Shown here piece after piece: positions 46,485 to 54,818 of a DNA stretch of 64,000 nucleotides. The notes below the pieces were generated by a model. The model was not told where the DNA came from. It worked only from the letters and a program-made list of their open reading frames with translations, and ran no database searches. The stretch spans positions 62,001-126,000 of the forward strand of contig JAECRL010000005.1 in NCBI GenBank assembly GCA_016000265.1, in the 5' to 3' direction. Source of the DNA: Burkholderiales bacterium. GTDB taxonomy: Bacteria; Pseudomonadota; Gammaproteobacteria; Burkholderiales; Burkholderiaceae_C. Each line of letters begins with the position of its first letter. Position 1 is the stretch's first letter. The position numbers and the translations under genes were made by a program.

Positions 46485-47387
46485 ATGTCACGTCAACAAC
46501 CCGCCTTGGTCCTCGCCGGACTCGTCGGTGTCCTGGTTGCCTCGCTGGGCGCTGCTGCCTGGTGGACGGCCGACACACTGCTGGTCAGCCGCGCCATCAA
46601 CGAGGGGCGAATCGTGGCCGACATGGCCGAAACGGTGGGGCGTTGGGCCTCTCAGTACGGTGGTGTGCACGCGCGAACCCAGGGGGCAGGTGCCGCCTTG
46701 CCCGGCAGCTTCCTGACGCGCTCGGTGTACGCCGGCACCGATGCCGATGCCAATTTGCTGAGTGGCTCCAAGGCGGAGAACCGCCAGGGTGAGCGCGACG
46801 CGATGTCGCGCCTGGAGGCTTACCACTGGAAGAACCCGGCACTGGTGCAGCGCGAGGTGGCCGATGTGCTGATGGCCTCCAACAGCCTGGCGCAATACCG
46901 CATGACGGCACGCACGGTGCTCAATCGCAACAACGCGCCCAACCCCTTCGAGATCGAGGCCTTGGACGCCTTGCAGAAGTCCTTCAAAGAGCATGGCGCG
47001 AAAGCCATGAGCGAAGCCGCACCGCAGACGGCGAGCTTCAGCGGCGTTCAGGCGGGCAAGGGCGAGTACTGGAAGATCCAGGGCGGGCAGTTGCACTACG
47101 CTCGCGCCGTGATCGCCCAGAAGAGTTGCTTGCGCTGCCACGACACGCCCGCGACCGCACCGGACTTCCTGCGCACCAACCAGCAGTTCAACGGTGGCGG
47201 TGGTTTCGGCTACAAGGCCGGCGAGCCGGTGGGCGTCATCAGCGTGAAGCTGCCCGTGCAGACCGGTTTGGAGGCGGCGCGCAACAGCATGCCCACGGCC
47301 GCCTGGCTGGCGCTCGGCCTGGCCGGGGTGTCGGCCCTGGGCATCGTCTTCCTGGGCCTGCGTCGCCGCGGTGAGCCTGCGGCCTGA
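46485..47387 (+). CDS. DUF3365 (Tll0287-like) single-heme membrane protein
   Basis: 300 residues. An N-terminal hydrophobic helix is followed by a sensor-like DUF3365 domain with one c-type heme motif, C-L-R-C-H-D, near residue 216, then a C-terminal transmembrane helix and an Arg-rich tail. Relatives occur as heme-binding PAS-like sensory domains, often attached to kinases; here no output domain is fused. The heme and most of the protein should face the periplasm. The role could be redox or gas sensing, which is an inference. Confidence 0.82.
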   Translation: MSRQQPALVLAGLVGVLVASLGAAAWWTADTLLVSRAINEGRIVADMAETVGRWASQYGGVHARTQGAGAALPGSFLTRSVYAGTDADANLLSGSKAENRQGERDAMSRLEAYHWKNPALVQREVADVLMASNSLAQYRMTARTVLNRNNAPNPFEIEALDALQKSFKEHGAKAMSEAAPQTASFSGVQAGKGEYWKIQGGQLHYARAVIAQKSCLRCHDTPATAPDFLRTNQQFNGGGGFGYKAGEPVGVISVKLPVQTGLEAARNSMPTAAWLALGLAGVSALGIVFLGLRRRGEPAA

Positions 47388-47404
47388 CGTCGCCTGGCCG
47401 CCCG

Positions 47405-48334
47405 TCAAGTTTGCGGCTTGAGCAGGTCGAGGCGGCGGGGGCTCTCAAACACCCGCAGCGCGCCCGTGATGGGGTCGGTGAAGCTCAGGCTGCGAGCCAG
47501 CAGTTGCAACGGCTGGCTGAAGTCGGGGGGCTGATCCGCTGGCGTTGGTGGCCGCAGTTCCGGGTAGATGCGGTCGCCCACGATGGGCATGCCCATGGCG
47601 TTGAGGTGAGCGCGCAGCTGGTGCTTTTGCCCCGTCAGCGGCTTGAGGCGATAGCGCGCCAAGCGGCCATGCACCTCGAGGGGCTCGATGTGCGTTTCGG
47701 CGTTGGCCTCGCCGGGCACCTCTTGCATGGCCATGAAACGCTCGCTCTCTTGCAGCCGGCTGAGGCGAACCTGCGGCCAACTGAGCTCGGGGCGCCAGGG
47801 GGCGATGGCTTCATAGGTCTTGTCCACGCGGCGCTCGCGAAGCAGCTCCTGGTAGGCGTGGCGCGTGTGCGGCTGCACCGTGAACACCACGAGCCCGGCG
47901 GTCTCCAGGTCGATGCGGTGCATGGGCGTGAGCGTGTCGATGCCGGTGCGCCTTTTCAGTCGAACGAGCAGCGTCTCCTGCAGGTAGCGGCCTTTGGGCG
48001 TGACGGGCAGGAAGTGAGGCTTGTCCGCCACCACCAGCCATTCGTCTTGGAAGACGATGGACTCCTCGAACGGAACCCGGTGCTCGAAGGGCAGGCTGCG
48101 CCAGTAGTGCAGCCGGGTGCCTGAGCAGAAGGGCGCCTGGGGCGAAACCGGCTGACCTTGCGCGTCCAGCACCTCGCCACGTGCCATGCGTCTCGCCCAG
48201 TCCTCGCGACTGACGGCCGGGATGCGCTCGGCCAGGAAGTCCAGCATGGACGGCCAGGCGCCGGGCGGCGTGGCCACGGTGCTGGCGCCGACGCCATCGC
48301 GCGTCGGCAGGGTGATGCGGGGGGGGCGTGACAT
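47405..48334 (-). CDS. RluA-family RNA pseudouridine synthase
   Basis: 309 residues. The catalytic motif H-R-I-D-L-E-T-A-G-L contains the Asp nucleophile, in the form typical of RluA/RluC/RluD relatives (HRLDxxTSG). The region A-D-K-P-H-F-L-P-V and the C-terminal K-P-L-T-G-Q-K-H-Q-L-R-A-H-L are also family hallmarks. No S4 domain is evident, so it is more like RluA or an rRNA/tRNA-specific branch. The substrate uridine is unknown. Confidence 0.88.
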   Translation of the reverse strand: MSRPPRITLPTRDGVGASTVATPPGAWPSMLDFLAERIPAVSREDWARRMARGEVLDAQGQPVSPQAPFCSGTRLHYWRSLPFEHRVPFEESIVFQDEWLVVADKPHFLPVTPKGRYLQETLLVRLKRRTGIDTLTPMHRIDLETAGLVVFTVQPHTRHAYQELLRERRVDKTYEAIAPWRPELSWPQVRLSRLQESERFMAMQEVPGEANAETHIEPLEVHGRLARYRLKPLTGQKHQLRAHLNAMGMPIVGDRIYPELRPPTPADQPPDFSQPLQLLARSLSFTDPITGALRVFESPRRLDLLKPQT

Positions 48335-48363
48335 GTCGGACGAGGTCAGGCGAGGGCTCCATG

Positions 48364-48390
48364 AAAAAAGGACACCCGTGGGTGTCCTTC
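48364..48390 (-). terminator. Intrinsic terminator of efp
   Basis: AAGGACACCC-GT-GGGTGTCCTT forms a 10-bp perfect stem. On the minus strand it is followed by six T residues, just after the efp stop. Confidence 0.85.
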
Positions 48391-48410
48391 TTCGGCGGCG
48401 GGCTGACGGA

Positions 48411-48965
48411 TCAGACGCGCTTCTTGTACTCGTGCGTGCGGGTGTCGATTTCGATCTTGTCGCCGGACTCGACGAAGGACGGCACGGGGATCTCGAAGCC
48501 GGTGCCGACCACGCGGGCGGGCTTCATGACCTTGCCGGAGGTGTCGCCCTTGACGGCGGGTTCGGTCTCGATTTCGCGCACGATGGTGGTGGGCAGCTCG
48601 ACCGAGATGGCTTTGCCGTCGTAGAACACGACTTCGGCTTCCATGCCGTCTTGCAGGTAGTTGATCGCGTCGCCCATGTTTTCGGCTTCGATCTCGAACT
48701 GGTTGTACTCGGCGTCCATGAAGGCGTACATCGGGTCGGCGAAGTAGGAGTAGGTGCACTCCTTCTTGTCGAGGATGATCTGGTCCATCTTGTCATCGGC
48801 CTTGAAGACCAGCTCGGCGCCAGCGCCGTTGAGCAGGTTCTTCATCTTGATGCGGACGGTGGCGGCGCCACGGCCGCCGCGACTGTATTCGGTCTTGAGC
48901 ACGACCATCGGGTCCTTGCCCTGCATGATCACGTTGCCAGCGCGGATTTCTTGTGCGAGTTTCAT
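48411..48965 (-). CDS. efp: Elongation factor P, arginine (rhamnosylated) type
   Basis: 184 residues. The modification loop reads [10 protein letters not shown] with Arg at position 32, not the Lys34 of E. coli-type EF-P. Arg32 is the residue rhamnosylated by EarP in Neisseria, Pseudomonas and Shewanella. OB-fold domains II and III end with [13 protein letters not shown] rescues ribosomes stalled at polyproline; several proteins in this window have proline-rich runs. The next gene upstream on the same strand is earP. Confidence 0.96.
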   Translation of the reverse strand: MKLAQEIRAGNVIMQGKDPMVVLKTEYSRGGRGAATVRIKMKNLLNGAGAELVFKADDKMDQIILDKKECTYSYFADPMYAFMDAEYNQFEIEAENMGDAINYLQDGMEAEVVFYDGKAISVELPTTIVREIETEPAVKGDTSGKVMKPARVVGTGFEIPVPSFVESGDKIEIDTRTHEYKKRV

Positions 48966-49100
48966 GTTGAGTGCCCGATCAGGTCGGTCTAGGGAGTCGA
49001 TTCGGATGGATCTGGGGCGATCCGGGGCGCTTGCCATTCAACACCAGGGGCGACTCCGAAGCTGGGCACCGCGCGGCCGATGGAAGCAAAGCCTGGAATT

Positions 49101-50228
49101 TTACCCCGAGCCGGTGACGAATTCGATCAATTGTGTGACCAGGTCGGTTTGTCGGGTCAAACGGGTGCGTGAGGCTTCGCTGGAGCGGGCCCAGGCGACC
49201 CAGGGGCCCCGCCATTCGGGCAGCGGCGGTGTGTCACCCGGCTCGATGCCGTTGAAGTGAAGCCAGGTGGCTTGCACGCCGCGGCGCAAGTCGGGCGGCC
49301 AGTCTGCTGCGTCCATCCAGCGGGCCATGAAGGCCCCCAGCTTGTCGGCGTGCACGCCGTCTTCTTGCGGGTAGATGTGCCAGATGTGCGGGCGACCCGT
49401 CCACAGGGCGCGCACGGCCGAGTCTTCGCCACGCACGATGTTGAGGTCGCAGGACCACAGCAGGTGGTCGAAGTCAAACTGGCTCAGCGAGGGCAGGGTG
49501 TGCAACTGCAGGGCCTGCACGCGGGCCGATGAGGCCTGCTGGGCCCAATCTCGCGCCAGCCGCGTGGCGTGGCCAGGTGTCAGCAGGATGCGGGTGACCG
49601 GGTGGTGTGGGCCACCTGCGAGGGCTTCGTCGGCGAGTGCGTCCAGCCAGGCCGCCAGGGGCGCGCCAGCGTAGCAAAACACCGAAACGAGCGCATCGTC
49701 GGGTTGGGCCGGCACGCCGACCCCGTGCAGCCACGCCAGGCGTTGCGTCGCGTGAAACCGCTGCTGGCGTGCGAGCAGGTCGGGCTCGCGCAGCAAGCCG
49801 CCCGTCGCGGGCGTGAAGCCCGGGTAGAAAAAGCGCTTGTTCAAGCCCGTTGCCGGCCCGCTGAACACCGGCGAGCGCAGGCCGTGGCTGCGCTCCACGT
49901 AGCTTTCGGCGCTCAGGTACTCGAGGTTGACCCAGGTCGGTGGCTGCGGGCGCTGCATGGCGGCCAGGAAGGCGTCGGGTGGGTCGCAGCCAAAGGCCTC
50001 GATCACGACGTCGCCCGGGCGGGTGCCGAGGTCCGCGCGTTCGGCATCGGACCAGGGGCGCACCTCGACGCCTGGGTGCCCCTGGGGCGCCATCCAAGCC
50101 AGCGGCGAGGCGTCGTCCACCCACAGCCTGACCCCGTGCCCGCGCGCGGCCAGGTCGGCGCTCAGGCGCCAGCACACGCCGATGTCACCAAAGTTGTCGA
50201 TCACGCGACAGAAGACGTCCCAGAGCAT
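49101..50228 (-). CDS. earP: EF-P arginine rhamnosyltransferase
   Basis: 375 residues with a GT-B-like fold. The N-terminal [14 protein letters not shown] contains Asp11 and Asp15, matching the essential aspartates of characterised EarP. The C-terminal R-G-E-D-S (about residues 266-270) binds dTDP-rhamnose in known structures. It transfers rhamnose to Arg32 of EF-P, encoded 135 bp downstream on the same strand. I placed the start at ATG 50228; the longer open frame to 50399 overlaps uvrC. Confidence 0.95.
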   Translation of the reverse strand: MLWDVFCRVIDNFGDIGVCWRLSADLAARGHGVRLWVDDASPLAWMAPQGHPGVEVRPWSDAERADLGTRPGDVVIEAFGCDPPDAFLAAMQRPQPPTWVNLEYLSAESYVERSHGLRSPVFSGPATGLNKRFFYPGFTPATGGLLREPDLLARQQRFHATQRLAWLHGVGVPAQPDDALVSVFCYAGAPLAAWLDALADEALAGGPHHPVTRILLTPGHATRLARDWAQQASSARVQALQLHTLPSLSQFDFDHLLWSCDLNIVRGEDSAVRALWTGRPHIWHIYPQEDGVHADKLGAFMARWMDAADWPPDLRRGVQATWLHFNGIEPGDTPPLPEWRGPWVAWARSSEASRTRLTRQTDLVTQLIEFVTGSG

Positions 50229-50283
50229 GTCGGGATTATCGCCACCCCGCCCGGCTGCCTCGGTGTGTCGGACAATCCGGGGC

Positions 50284-52386
50284 ATGACGTCGTCCCGATC
50301 ACAGTCCGACCCGCCCGACCAGCCGGGCGAGTCCACGCAGGCCGCTGAGGCCGATGCCCGCGAGCAGGTGTGGCGCCGCCTGCTCGGTGAGGTCGCCACC
50401 TTGCCGGCCCTGCCGGGCGTCTACCGCTACTTCGATGCCCGTGGCGACGTGCTGTACGTCGGCAAGGCGCGGGACCTGAAAAAGCGCGTCTCCAGCTACT
50501 TCCAGAAGAACCACGGTGGCTCCCGCATCGGGCACATGGTCTCGCGCATCGTGCGCATGGAGACCACGGTGGTGCGCAGCGAGGCCGAGGCCCTGCTGCT
50601 CGAAAACAACCTCATCAAAACGCTCAACCCGCGGTTCAACATCCTGTTCCGCGACGACAAAAGCTACCCCTACCTCAAGATCGCCTCGCACGCCTTTCCG
50701 CGCATGTCCTATTACCGCGGGGCGGTCGACCGAAAGCACCGCTATTTCGGGCCGTTCCCGAACGCCTGGGCGGTCAAGGAAACCATCCAGCTGATGCAGA
50801 AGGTCTTCTTGATCCGCACCTGCGAGGACGCGGTCTACAACAACCGCTCACGCCCGTGCCTGCTCTACCAGATCAAGCGTTGCAGCGGGCCGTGTGTGGG
50901 CCTCGTGAGCGACGAGGACTACCGAAGCGCGGTGGGCCAGGCCGAGCGCTTCCTGCTCGGCGAACCCGAAGCCGTGCTGGCCGATCTGCAGGCCCGCATG
51001 ATGGCGCACGCCGAGCAAATGGCTTACGAGAAGGCCGCCGAGATCCGCAACCAGATCTCGGCGCTGTCTCGCGTGTTGCACCAGCAGTCGGTGGACACCG
51101 TCAGCGACAAGGACGTCGACGTGCTGGCCGTGAAGGTGCAGGGGGGGCGCGCCTGCGTGAACCTGGCGATGGTGCGGGGCGGGCGCCACCTGGGCGACCG
51201 CGCGCATTTCCCCGTGCACGTGCAGGATCACGCCACCTTGCGCCAGGACCTCGACACCCTGGAGCTGGCCTCCTCTCCCGACAGTCCCGACACCTCGCCC
51301 GCACCCGACTGGACACACGCCACCGAGGTCGCGGTGCTGGAGGCCTTCCTGGCGCAGCACTACCTGGGGGGCTCGGTGCCCTCCCTGCTGGTGCTGAGCC
51401 ATCCCGTGTCGCCCGAGCTCATCGAGGCGCTGGGCGAGCAGGGTGGCCGCAAGGTGCTGGTGGTGCATCAACCTCGCGAGCAGCGTCGCGCGTGGCTGGA
51501 GATGGCCGTCAAGGGCGCCGACCTGGCCCTGGCGAGGCTCCTCAGCGAAGAAGGCTCCCAGCAAGCCCGCACCCGAGCCCTGGTCGAGGCCTTGCAGCTG
51601 GACCTTGACTTGGACTTCGACGCGCGCGAGGCCGGCCTGGAGGGTGGCGACCCGACCCACGAAGCCAGCGATCCAGGGCCCGTCGCGCCCCCTCCCGATG
51701 CGCCGCCGCCCCCTGCGCACCACGACCCCCTGGCCGGTTTGCGCATCGAGTGCTTCGACATCAGCCACACCGCGGGCGAGGCGACTCAGGCGTCGTGCGT
51801 GGTCTACGAAGGCCACAAGATGCAAGCGGCCCAGTACCGCCGCTACAACATCAACGGCATCACACCGGGTGACGACTACGCCGCCATGAAACAGGCCCTG
51901 GAGCGACGCTACAGCGCCACCGGCACCAAGGCCGCGCGCGTGCCCGACATCGTCCTGATCGACGGCGGCAAAGGCCAGGTGTCCATGGCGCGGGAGGTGT
52001 TTCAGCAACTGCGCCTGCCGCTGTCCATCATCGTGGGCGTTGAAAAAGGCGAGGGCCGCAAAGTGGGGCTGGAGGAGCTGGTGTTCGCCGACGGGCGCCC
52101 CAAGCTCCAGCTCGCCCCCACCTCGGCGGCGCTGATGCTGGTGGCCCAGATCCGAGACGAGGCGCACCGCTTCGCCATCACGGGCATGCGGGCCAAACGC
52201 GCCAGCGTGCGCACCGGCGGCAGCAGCCTGGAAGACATCCCCGGGGTGGGCCCGAAGCGACGGGCTCGCCTGCTGCAGCGCTTTGGCGGCGTGCGCGGGG
52301 TGGCCGCAGCGAGCGTTGACGAACTGGCCAGCGTCGACGGCATCTCACACGACCTGGCCGAGGAGATCTACCGTGCCCTGCGTTGA
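50284..52386 (+). CDS. uvrC: Excinuclease ABC subunit C
   Basis: 700 residues. The GIY-YIG nuclease domain has G-V-Y-R-Y-F and [12 protein letters not shown]-rich UvrC signature ([13 protein letters not shown]) and a UvrB-binding UVR region (about residues 235-270) follow. The RNase H-like nuclease starts at I-E-C-F-D-I-S-H, and a helix-hairpin-helix pair ends the protein. Between UVR and RNase H there is an extra acidic/proline-rich insert (about residues 430-480), which makes it longer than the usual 610. It makes the dual incisions of nucleotide excision repair. Confidence 0.96.
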   Translation: MTSSRSQSDPPDQPGESTQAAEADAREQVWRRLLGEVATLPALPGVYRYFDARGDVLYVGKARDLKKRVSSYFQKNHGGSRIGHMVSRIVRMETTVVRSEAEALLLENNLIKTLNPRFNILFRDDKSYPYLKIASHAFPRMSYYRGAVDRKHRYFGPFPNAWAVKETIQLMQKVFLIRTCEDAVYNNRSRPCLLYQIKRCSGPCVGLVSDEDYRSAVGQAERFLLGEPEAVLADLQARMMAHAEQMAYEKAAEIRNQISALSRVLHQQSVDTVSDKDVDVLAVKVQGGRACVNLAMVRGGRHLGDRAHFPVHVQDHATLRQDLDTLELASSPDSPDTSPAPDWTHATEVAVLEAFLAQHYLGGSVPSLLVLSHPVSPELIEALGEQGGRKVLVVHQPREQRRAWLEMAVKGADLALARLLSEEGSQQARTRALVEALQLDLDLDFDAREAGLEGGDPTHEASDPGPVAPPPDAPPPPAHHDPLAGLRIECFDISHTAGEATQASCVVYEGHKMQAAQYRRYNINGITPGDDYAAMKQALERRYSATGTKAARVPDIVLIDGGKGQVSMAREVFQQLRLPLSIIVGVEKGEGRKVGLEELVFADGRPKLQLAPTSAALMLVAQIRDEAHRFAITGMRAKRASVRTGGSSLEDIPGVGPKRRARLLQRFGGVRGVAAASVDELASVDGISHDLAEEIYRALR

Positions 52387-52966
52387 CACCCCATCCGCGT
52401 CCTCCCCCTCGACCCGCCTGCAAGTCGTCCGTCACCCCGGCCGTCACCTTGGCCACTTGCCTCGCCTCGCCAGCCTGAGCGCCTTGTTGTGGGGGCTCTC
52501 GGCTTGCACCACGCCCGAGCCGCCGACGGCCCCGCCAACCCCGGCTCCGAAAGCGGCGCAGTCCGACGCCCCCCGTGAGCCGGCCAAGGCCACGGTCGAC
52601 CGCACCGTCAGGCTGGGCGCACCGAAGACCCCGCGCAGCTGGAGCGAGGCCCGCCATCAGGCCGCGCAGCGCCTCGTGGCCGCCAACCCCGACGGCAGCT
52701 ACATGGGCAAGCCGCCCTTCATGCTGCTGGCCATCCCCGTCATGACGGTGGAGCTCAACGCCGACGGCAGCGTGCGCCACATCAGCGTCATGCGCAAGCC
52801 CAGCCAGGCCCACGACACGGTCGACCTGGCCATCAAAGCCATTCACCGGGCGGCGCCCTTCGGTGACGTCTCCAAGCTGCCCAAGCCCTGGAAGTTCAAC
52901 GAGACTTTCCTGTTCAAGGCGGACCGAAAGTTCAAGCCCATGACGCTGGACCAGCCCGGCGCCTGA
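52373..52966 (+). CDS. Putative lipoprotein, unassigned
   Basis: 197 residues from GTG 52373, which overlaps the end of uvrC and is preceded by AGGAG at 7 nt. The N-terminus is long and basic before a hydrophobic stretch ending L-S-A-C, a plausible lipobox. The mature part has a proline-rich linker and a compact domain containing [12 protein letters not shown] and I-H-R-A-A-P-F-G, reminiscent of TonB C-terminal-like folds. Function is unknown; it is co-transcribed with uvrC and pgsA. Confidence 0.72.
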   Translation: MPCVDTPSASSPSTRLQVVRHPGRHLGHLPRLASLSALLWGLSACTTPEPPTAPPTPAPKAAQSDAPREPAKATVDRTVRLGAPKTPRSWSEARHQAAQRLVAANPDGSYMGKPPFMLLAIPVMTVELNADGSVRHISVMRKPSQAHDTVDLAIKAIHRAAPFGDVSKLPKPWKFNETFLFKADRKFKPMTLDQPGA

Positions 52967-52989
52967 GTGCTTCACGGCACAATGCGGTC

Positions 52990-53556
52990 ATGTTCCTGAA
53001 TTTCCCCACCTTGCTGACCTGGGCGCGGATCGTCTCGATTCCGCTGATCGTGGGCCTGTTTTACATGCCCTGGCCCATGACGGAGATCAACCTCGCGGCC
53101 TGCCTGCTGTTCATCGTGATGGCGTTGACCGACTGGGCCGACGGCTGGCTGGCCCGCCGCCTCAACCAGACCTCGGCCTTCGGCGCTTTCCTGGACCCGG
53201 TGGCCGACAAGTTCCTGGTTTGCGCCTCCCTGCTGATCCTGCTGGAGCTGCACCGGGTCGAGGCCTTGGTGGCCTTGATCATCATCGGACGCGAAATCGC
53301 CATTTCGGCGCTGCGCGAATGGATGGCGTCCATCGGGGCCTCACGCAGCGTCGCGGTGCACATGCTGGGCAAGCTCAAGACCGCCTCCCAGATGGGCGCG
53401 ATCATGCTGCTGCTCTACGATGGTGAGGTGCTGCCCGGCGTGCACACCCGCGAGTGGGGCACCTGGCTGATCTACATCGCCAGTGCCCTGACCATCTGGT
53501 CGATGGTGTATTACCTCCAGAAGGCCTTGCCCGCGATCCGCGCCAAGGTGAAGTGA
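52990..53556 (+). CDS. pgsA: CDP-diacylglycerol-glycerol-3-phosphate 3-phosphatidyltransferase
   Basis: 188 residues. The CDP-alcohol phosphotransferase motif is complete: D-W-A-D-G-W-L-A-R-R, then G-A-F-L-D-P-V-A-D-K. Several transmembrane helices are present. It makes phosphatidylglycerophosphate, the first step to phosphatidylglycerol and cardiolipin. Adjacency to uvrC is widespread in proteobacteria. Confidence 0.94.
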   Translation: MFLNFPTLLTWARIVSIPLIVGLFYMPWPMTEINLAACLLFIVMALTDWADGWLARRLNQTSAFGAFLDPVADKFLVCASLLILLELHRVEALVALIIIGREIAISALREWMASIGASRSVAVHMLGKLKTASQMGAIMLLLYDGEVLPGVHTREWGTWLIYIASALTIWSMVYYLQKALPAIRAKVK

Positions 53557-53728
53557 GGCGCTGACGGCGCGGGCGCGCGCCCGTCAACCGTGCGGCCTGT
53601 CAACCGTGCAATTCCGCTCCCGCGGAGCCTGTGCCCGAGGCGACGCGCCACCTAGAATGCGTTGAACGTCGAGCGACTCCGCAGGGTGGATCGGCTCGGG
53701 CCCAACTGCATTTTCCGGGGGACCCCTT

Positions 53729-54001
53729 GTGAACAAGACCGACCTGATCGAGCACATCGCCCAACAGGCAGACATCTCCAAGGCCGCCGCCGGTCGCGCG
53801 CTCGACGCCTTGATCGATGGCGTCAGCAGCACCCTGCGCAAGGGGGGCTCCGTCACGCTGGTGGGTTTCGGCACCTTCGCCGTCAGCACCCGCCCCGCAC
53901 GTGAGGGCCGCAACCCGCGCACCGGGGAGGCCATCAAAATCAAGAAAGCGCGCACCCCGAAGTTCCGCCCTGGCAAGGCGCTCAAGGACGCGGTCAATTG
54001 A
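53729..54001 (+). CDS. hupB: HU family DNA-binding protein
   Basis: 90 residues, starting at GTG 53729. The HU fold has [10 protein letters not shown] and the DNA-clasping arm [13 protein letters not shown]. The order HU, tRNA-Val, ppiD fits the lon/hupB/ppiD region of betaproteobacteria. The -10-like TAGAAT at 53653-53658 lies upstream, without a clear -35 box. Confidence 0.95.
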   Translation: MNKTDLIEHIAQQADISKAAAGRALDALIDGVSSTLRKGGSVTLVGFGTFAVSTRPAREGRNPRTGEAIKIKKARTPKFRPGKALKDAVN

Positions 54002-54025
54002 TGCATTAAGATCGCCCCCGCTGTC

Positions 54026-54101
54026 GGGTGCTTAGCTCAGTTGGTAGAGCGGCGCCCTTACAAGGCGTAGGTCGGGGGTTCGAGCCCCTCAGCACCCACC
54101 A
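54026..54101 (+). tRNA. tRNA-Val (anticodon TAC)
   Basis: 76 nt with encoded CCA. The acceptor GGGTGCT pairs with AGCACCC. The anticodon TAC lies in CCTTACAAG, and the T-loop is GGTTCGAGCC. It lies 24 bp after the HU gene. Confidence 0.96.
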
Positions 54102-54126
54102 CCGACGGCGCGACTGCCACACACCC

Positions 54127-54155
54127 AGCACCCTGAGCGATCCGGGTGCTTTTTT
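54127..54155 (+). terminator. Intrinsic terminator after tRNA-Val
   Basis: AGCACCC pairs with GGGTGCT across a 10-nt loop and is followed by five T residues. Confidence 0.8.
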
Positions 54156-54287
54156 GTGGGCGACCTGCGCGCTGGAAGGTGCGCCCTTCAACGGGCCTGC
54201 CGGGCCAGCGCACCAGATGCTGGCAATCCAGTCACAACCCTGTGTTCATCGGGGTTCTCGAGGTTTCTCCCCGGTTCCCGCACAGGT

Positions 54288-54310
54288 TTGTCCACAGAAA
54301 CTGTGGATAA
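54288..54310. promoter_or_regulatory. Inverted pair of DnaA-box-like sites
   Basis: TTGTCCACA (54288-54296) and TGTGGATAA (54302-54310) face each other across GAAAC. The second is a perfect DnaA box (TTATCCACA) on the minus strand and the first has one mismatch. Together they also form a hairpin with TCCACAG/CTGTGGA arms. There is no T-run, so this is not a terminator. No dnaA, dnaN or replication gene lies nearby. Confidence 0.5.
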
Positions 54311-54322
54311 GTCAGTTTGATG

Positions 54323-54523
54323 TCACCAGCGGTGGCGCGCCGCCCTCGCCGACAGGCGCTCGGGGCCATCGTCGCAGTGGCAGTCGTCGCGGTTGCGCAA
54401 GGCTGAAGAGCCCGAAGGGGGCTTGCCAGCGGAGGCCACGAGGGTGCGCGGGGGCAGACCGGACGGCGTCATGGGCGCGCGGGGCGCTTCGTTGATGCGG
54501 GTCGGCGGGGTCGATTTCGGCAT
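54323..54523 (-). CDS. Possible 66-residue small protein, unassigned
   Basis: The ATG at 54523 is preceded on the minus strand by AGAGGA at about 6 nt, a good ribosome site, and the frame runs 66 codons. The product is rich in Pro, Ser, Ala and Arg, looks disordered, and contains a Cys/Asp cluster (D-D-C-H-C-D-D). No family is recognised. It is the best coding candidate in the 54.1-54.8 kb gap. Confidence 0.35.
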   Translation of the reverse strand: MPKSTPPTRINEAPRAPMTPSGLPPRTLVASAGKPPSGSSALRNRDDCHCDDGPERLSARAARHRW

Positions 54524-54723
54524 GGAGATCCTCTCTGCCCCGGCAACGTGTCGAGCACGTGGTTTGTGCGAGGCTGGTGTCTCAACGCGCCTCCTGCGTC
54601 GTCGGATGACACGCCCGCTCAGATTCCGGCGGGTTTTCCTGCAACGCGCCCGCCAGGGCCCCCGGGCAATCGTGGTTAGAATGGTTTGGCTCCTTCGGCG
54701 CCACGCTGCCCGACGGTGACGCC

Positions 54724-54745
54724 AAGGCGAACTCAGGTTCGCCTT
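54724..54745 (+). terminator. Hairpin upstream of ppiD, possible terminator or attenuator
   Basis: AAGGCGAAC-TCAG-GTTCGCCTT is a perfect 9-bp stem followed by TGTG. It lies about 75 nt before the ppiD ATG and downstream of a -10-like TAGAAT at 54677, so it may sit in the ppiD leader. Confidence 0.4.
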
Positions 54746-54818
54746 TGTGTTGTCTGAGGCACCTCTTGCTCACATCGCAGCCCGCCCTGGTTGGCTGCAT
54801 GCCCGGTTCTCCCCAGCC

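Noticed and set aside
49927..50283. Extended N-terminus of UvrC
   Set aside because: It overlaps earP on the other strand and lacks conservation; ATG 50284 fits the family.
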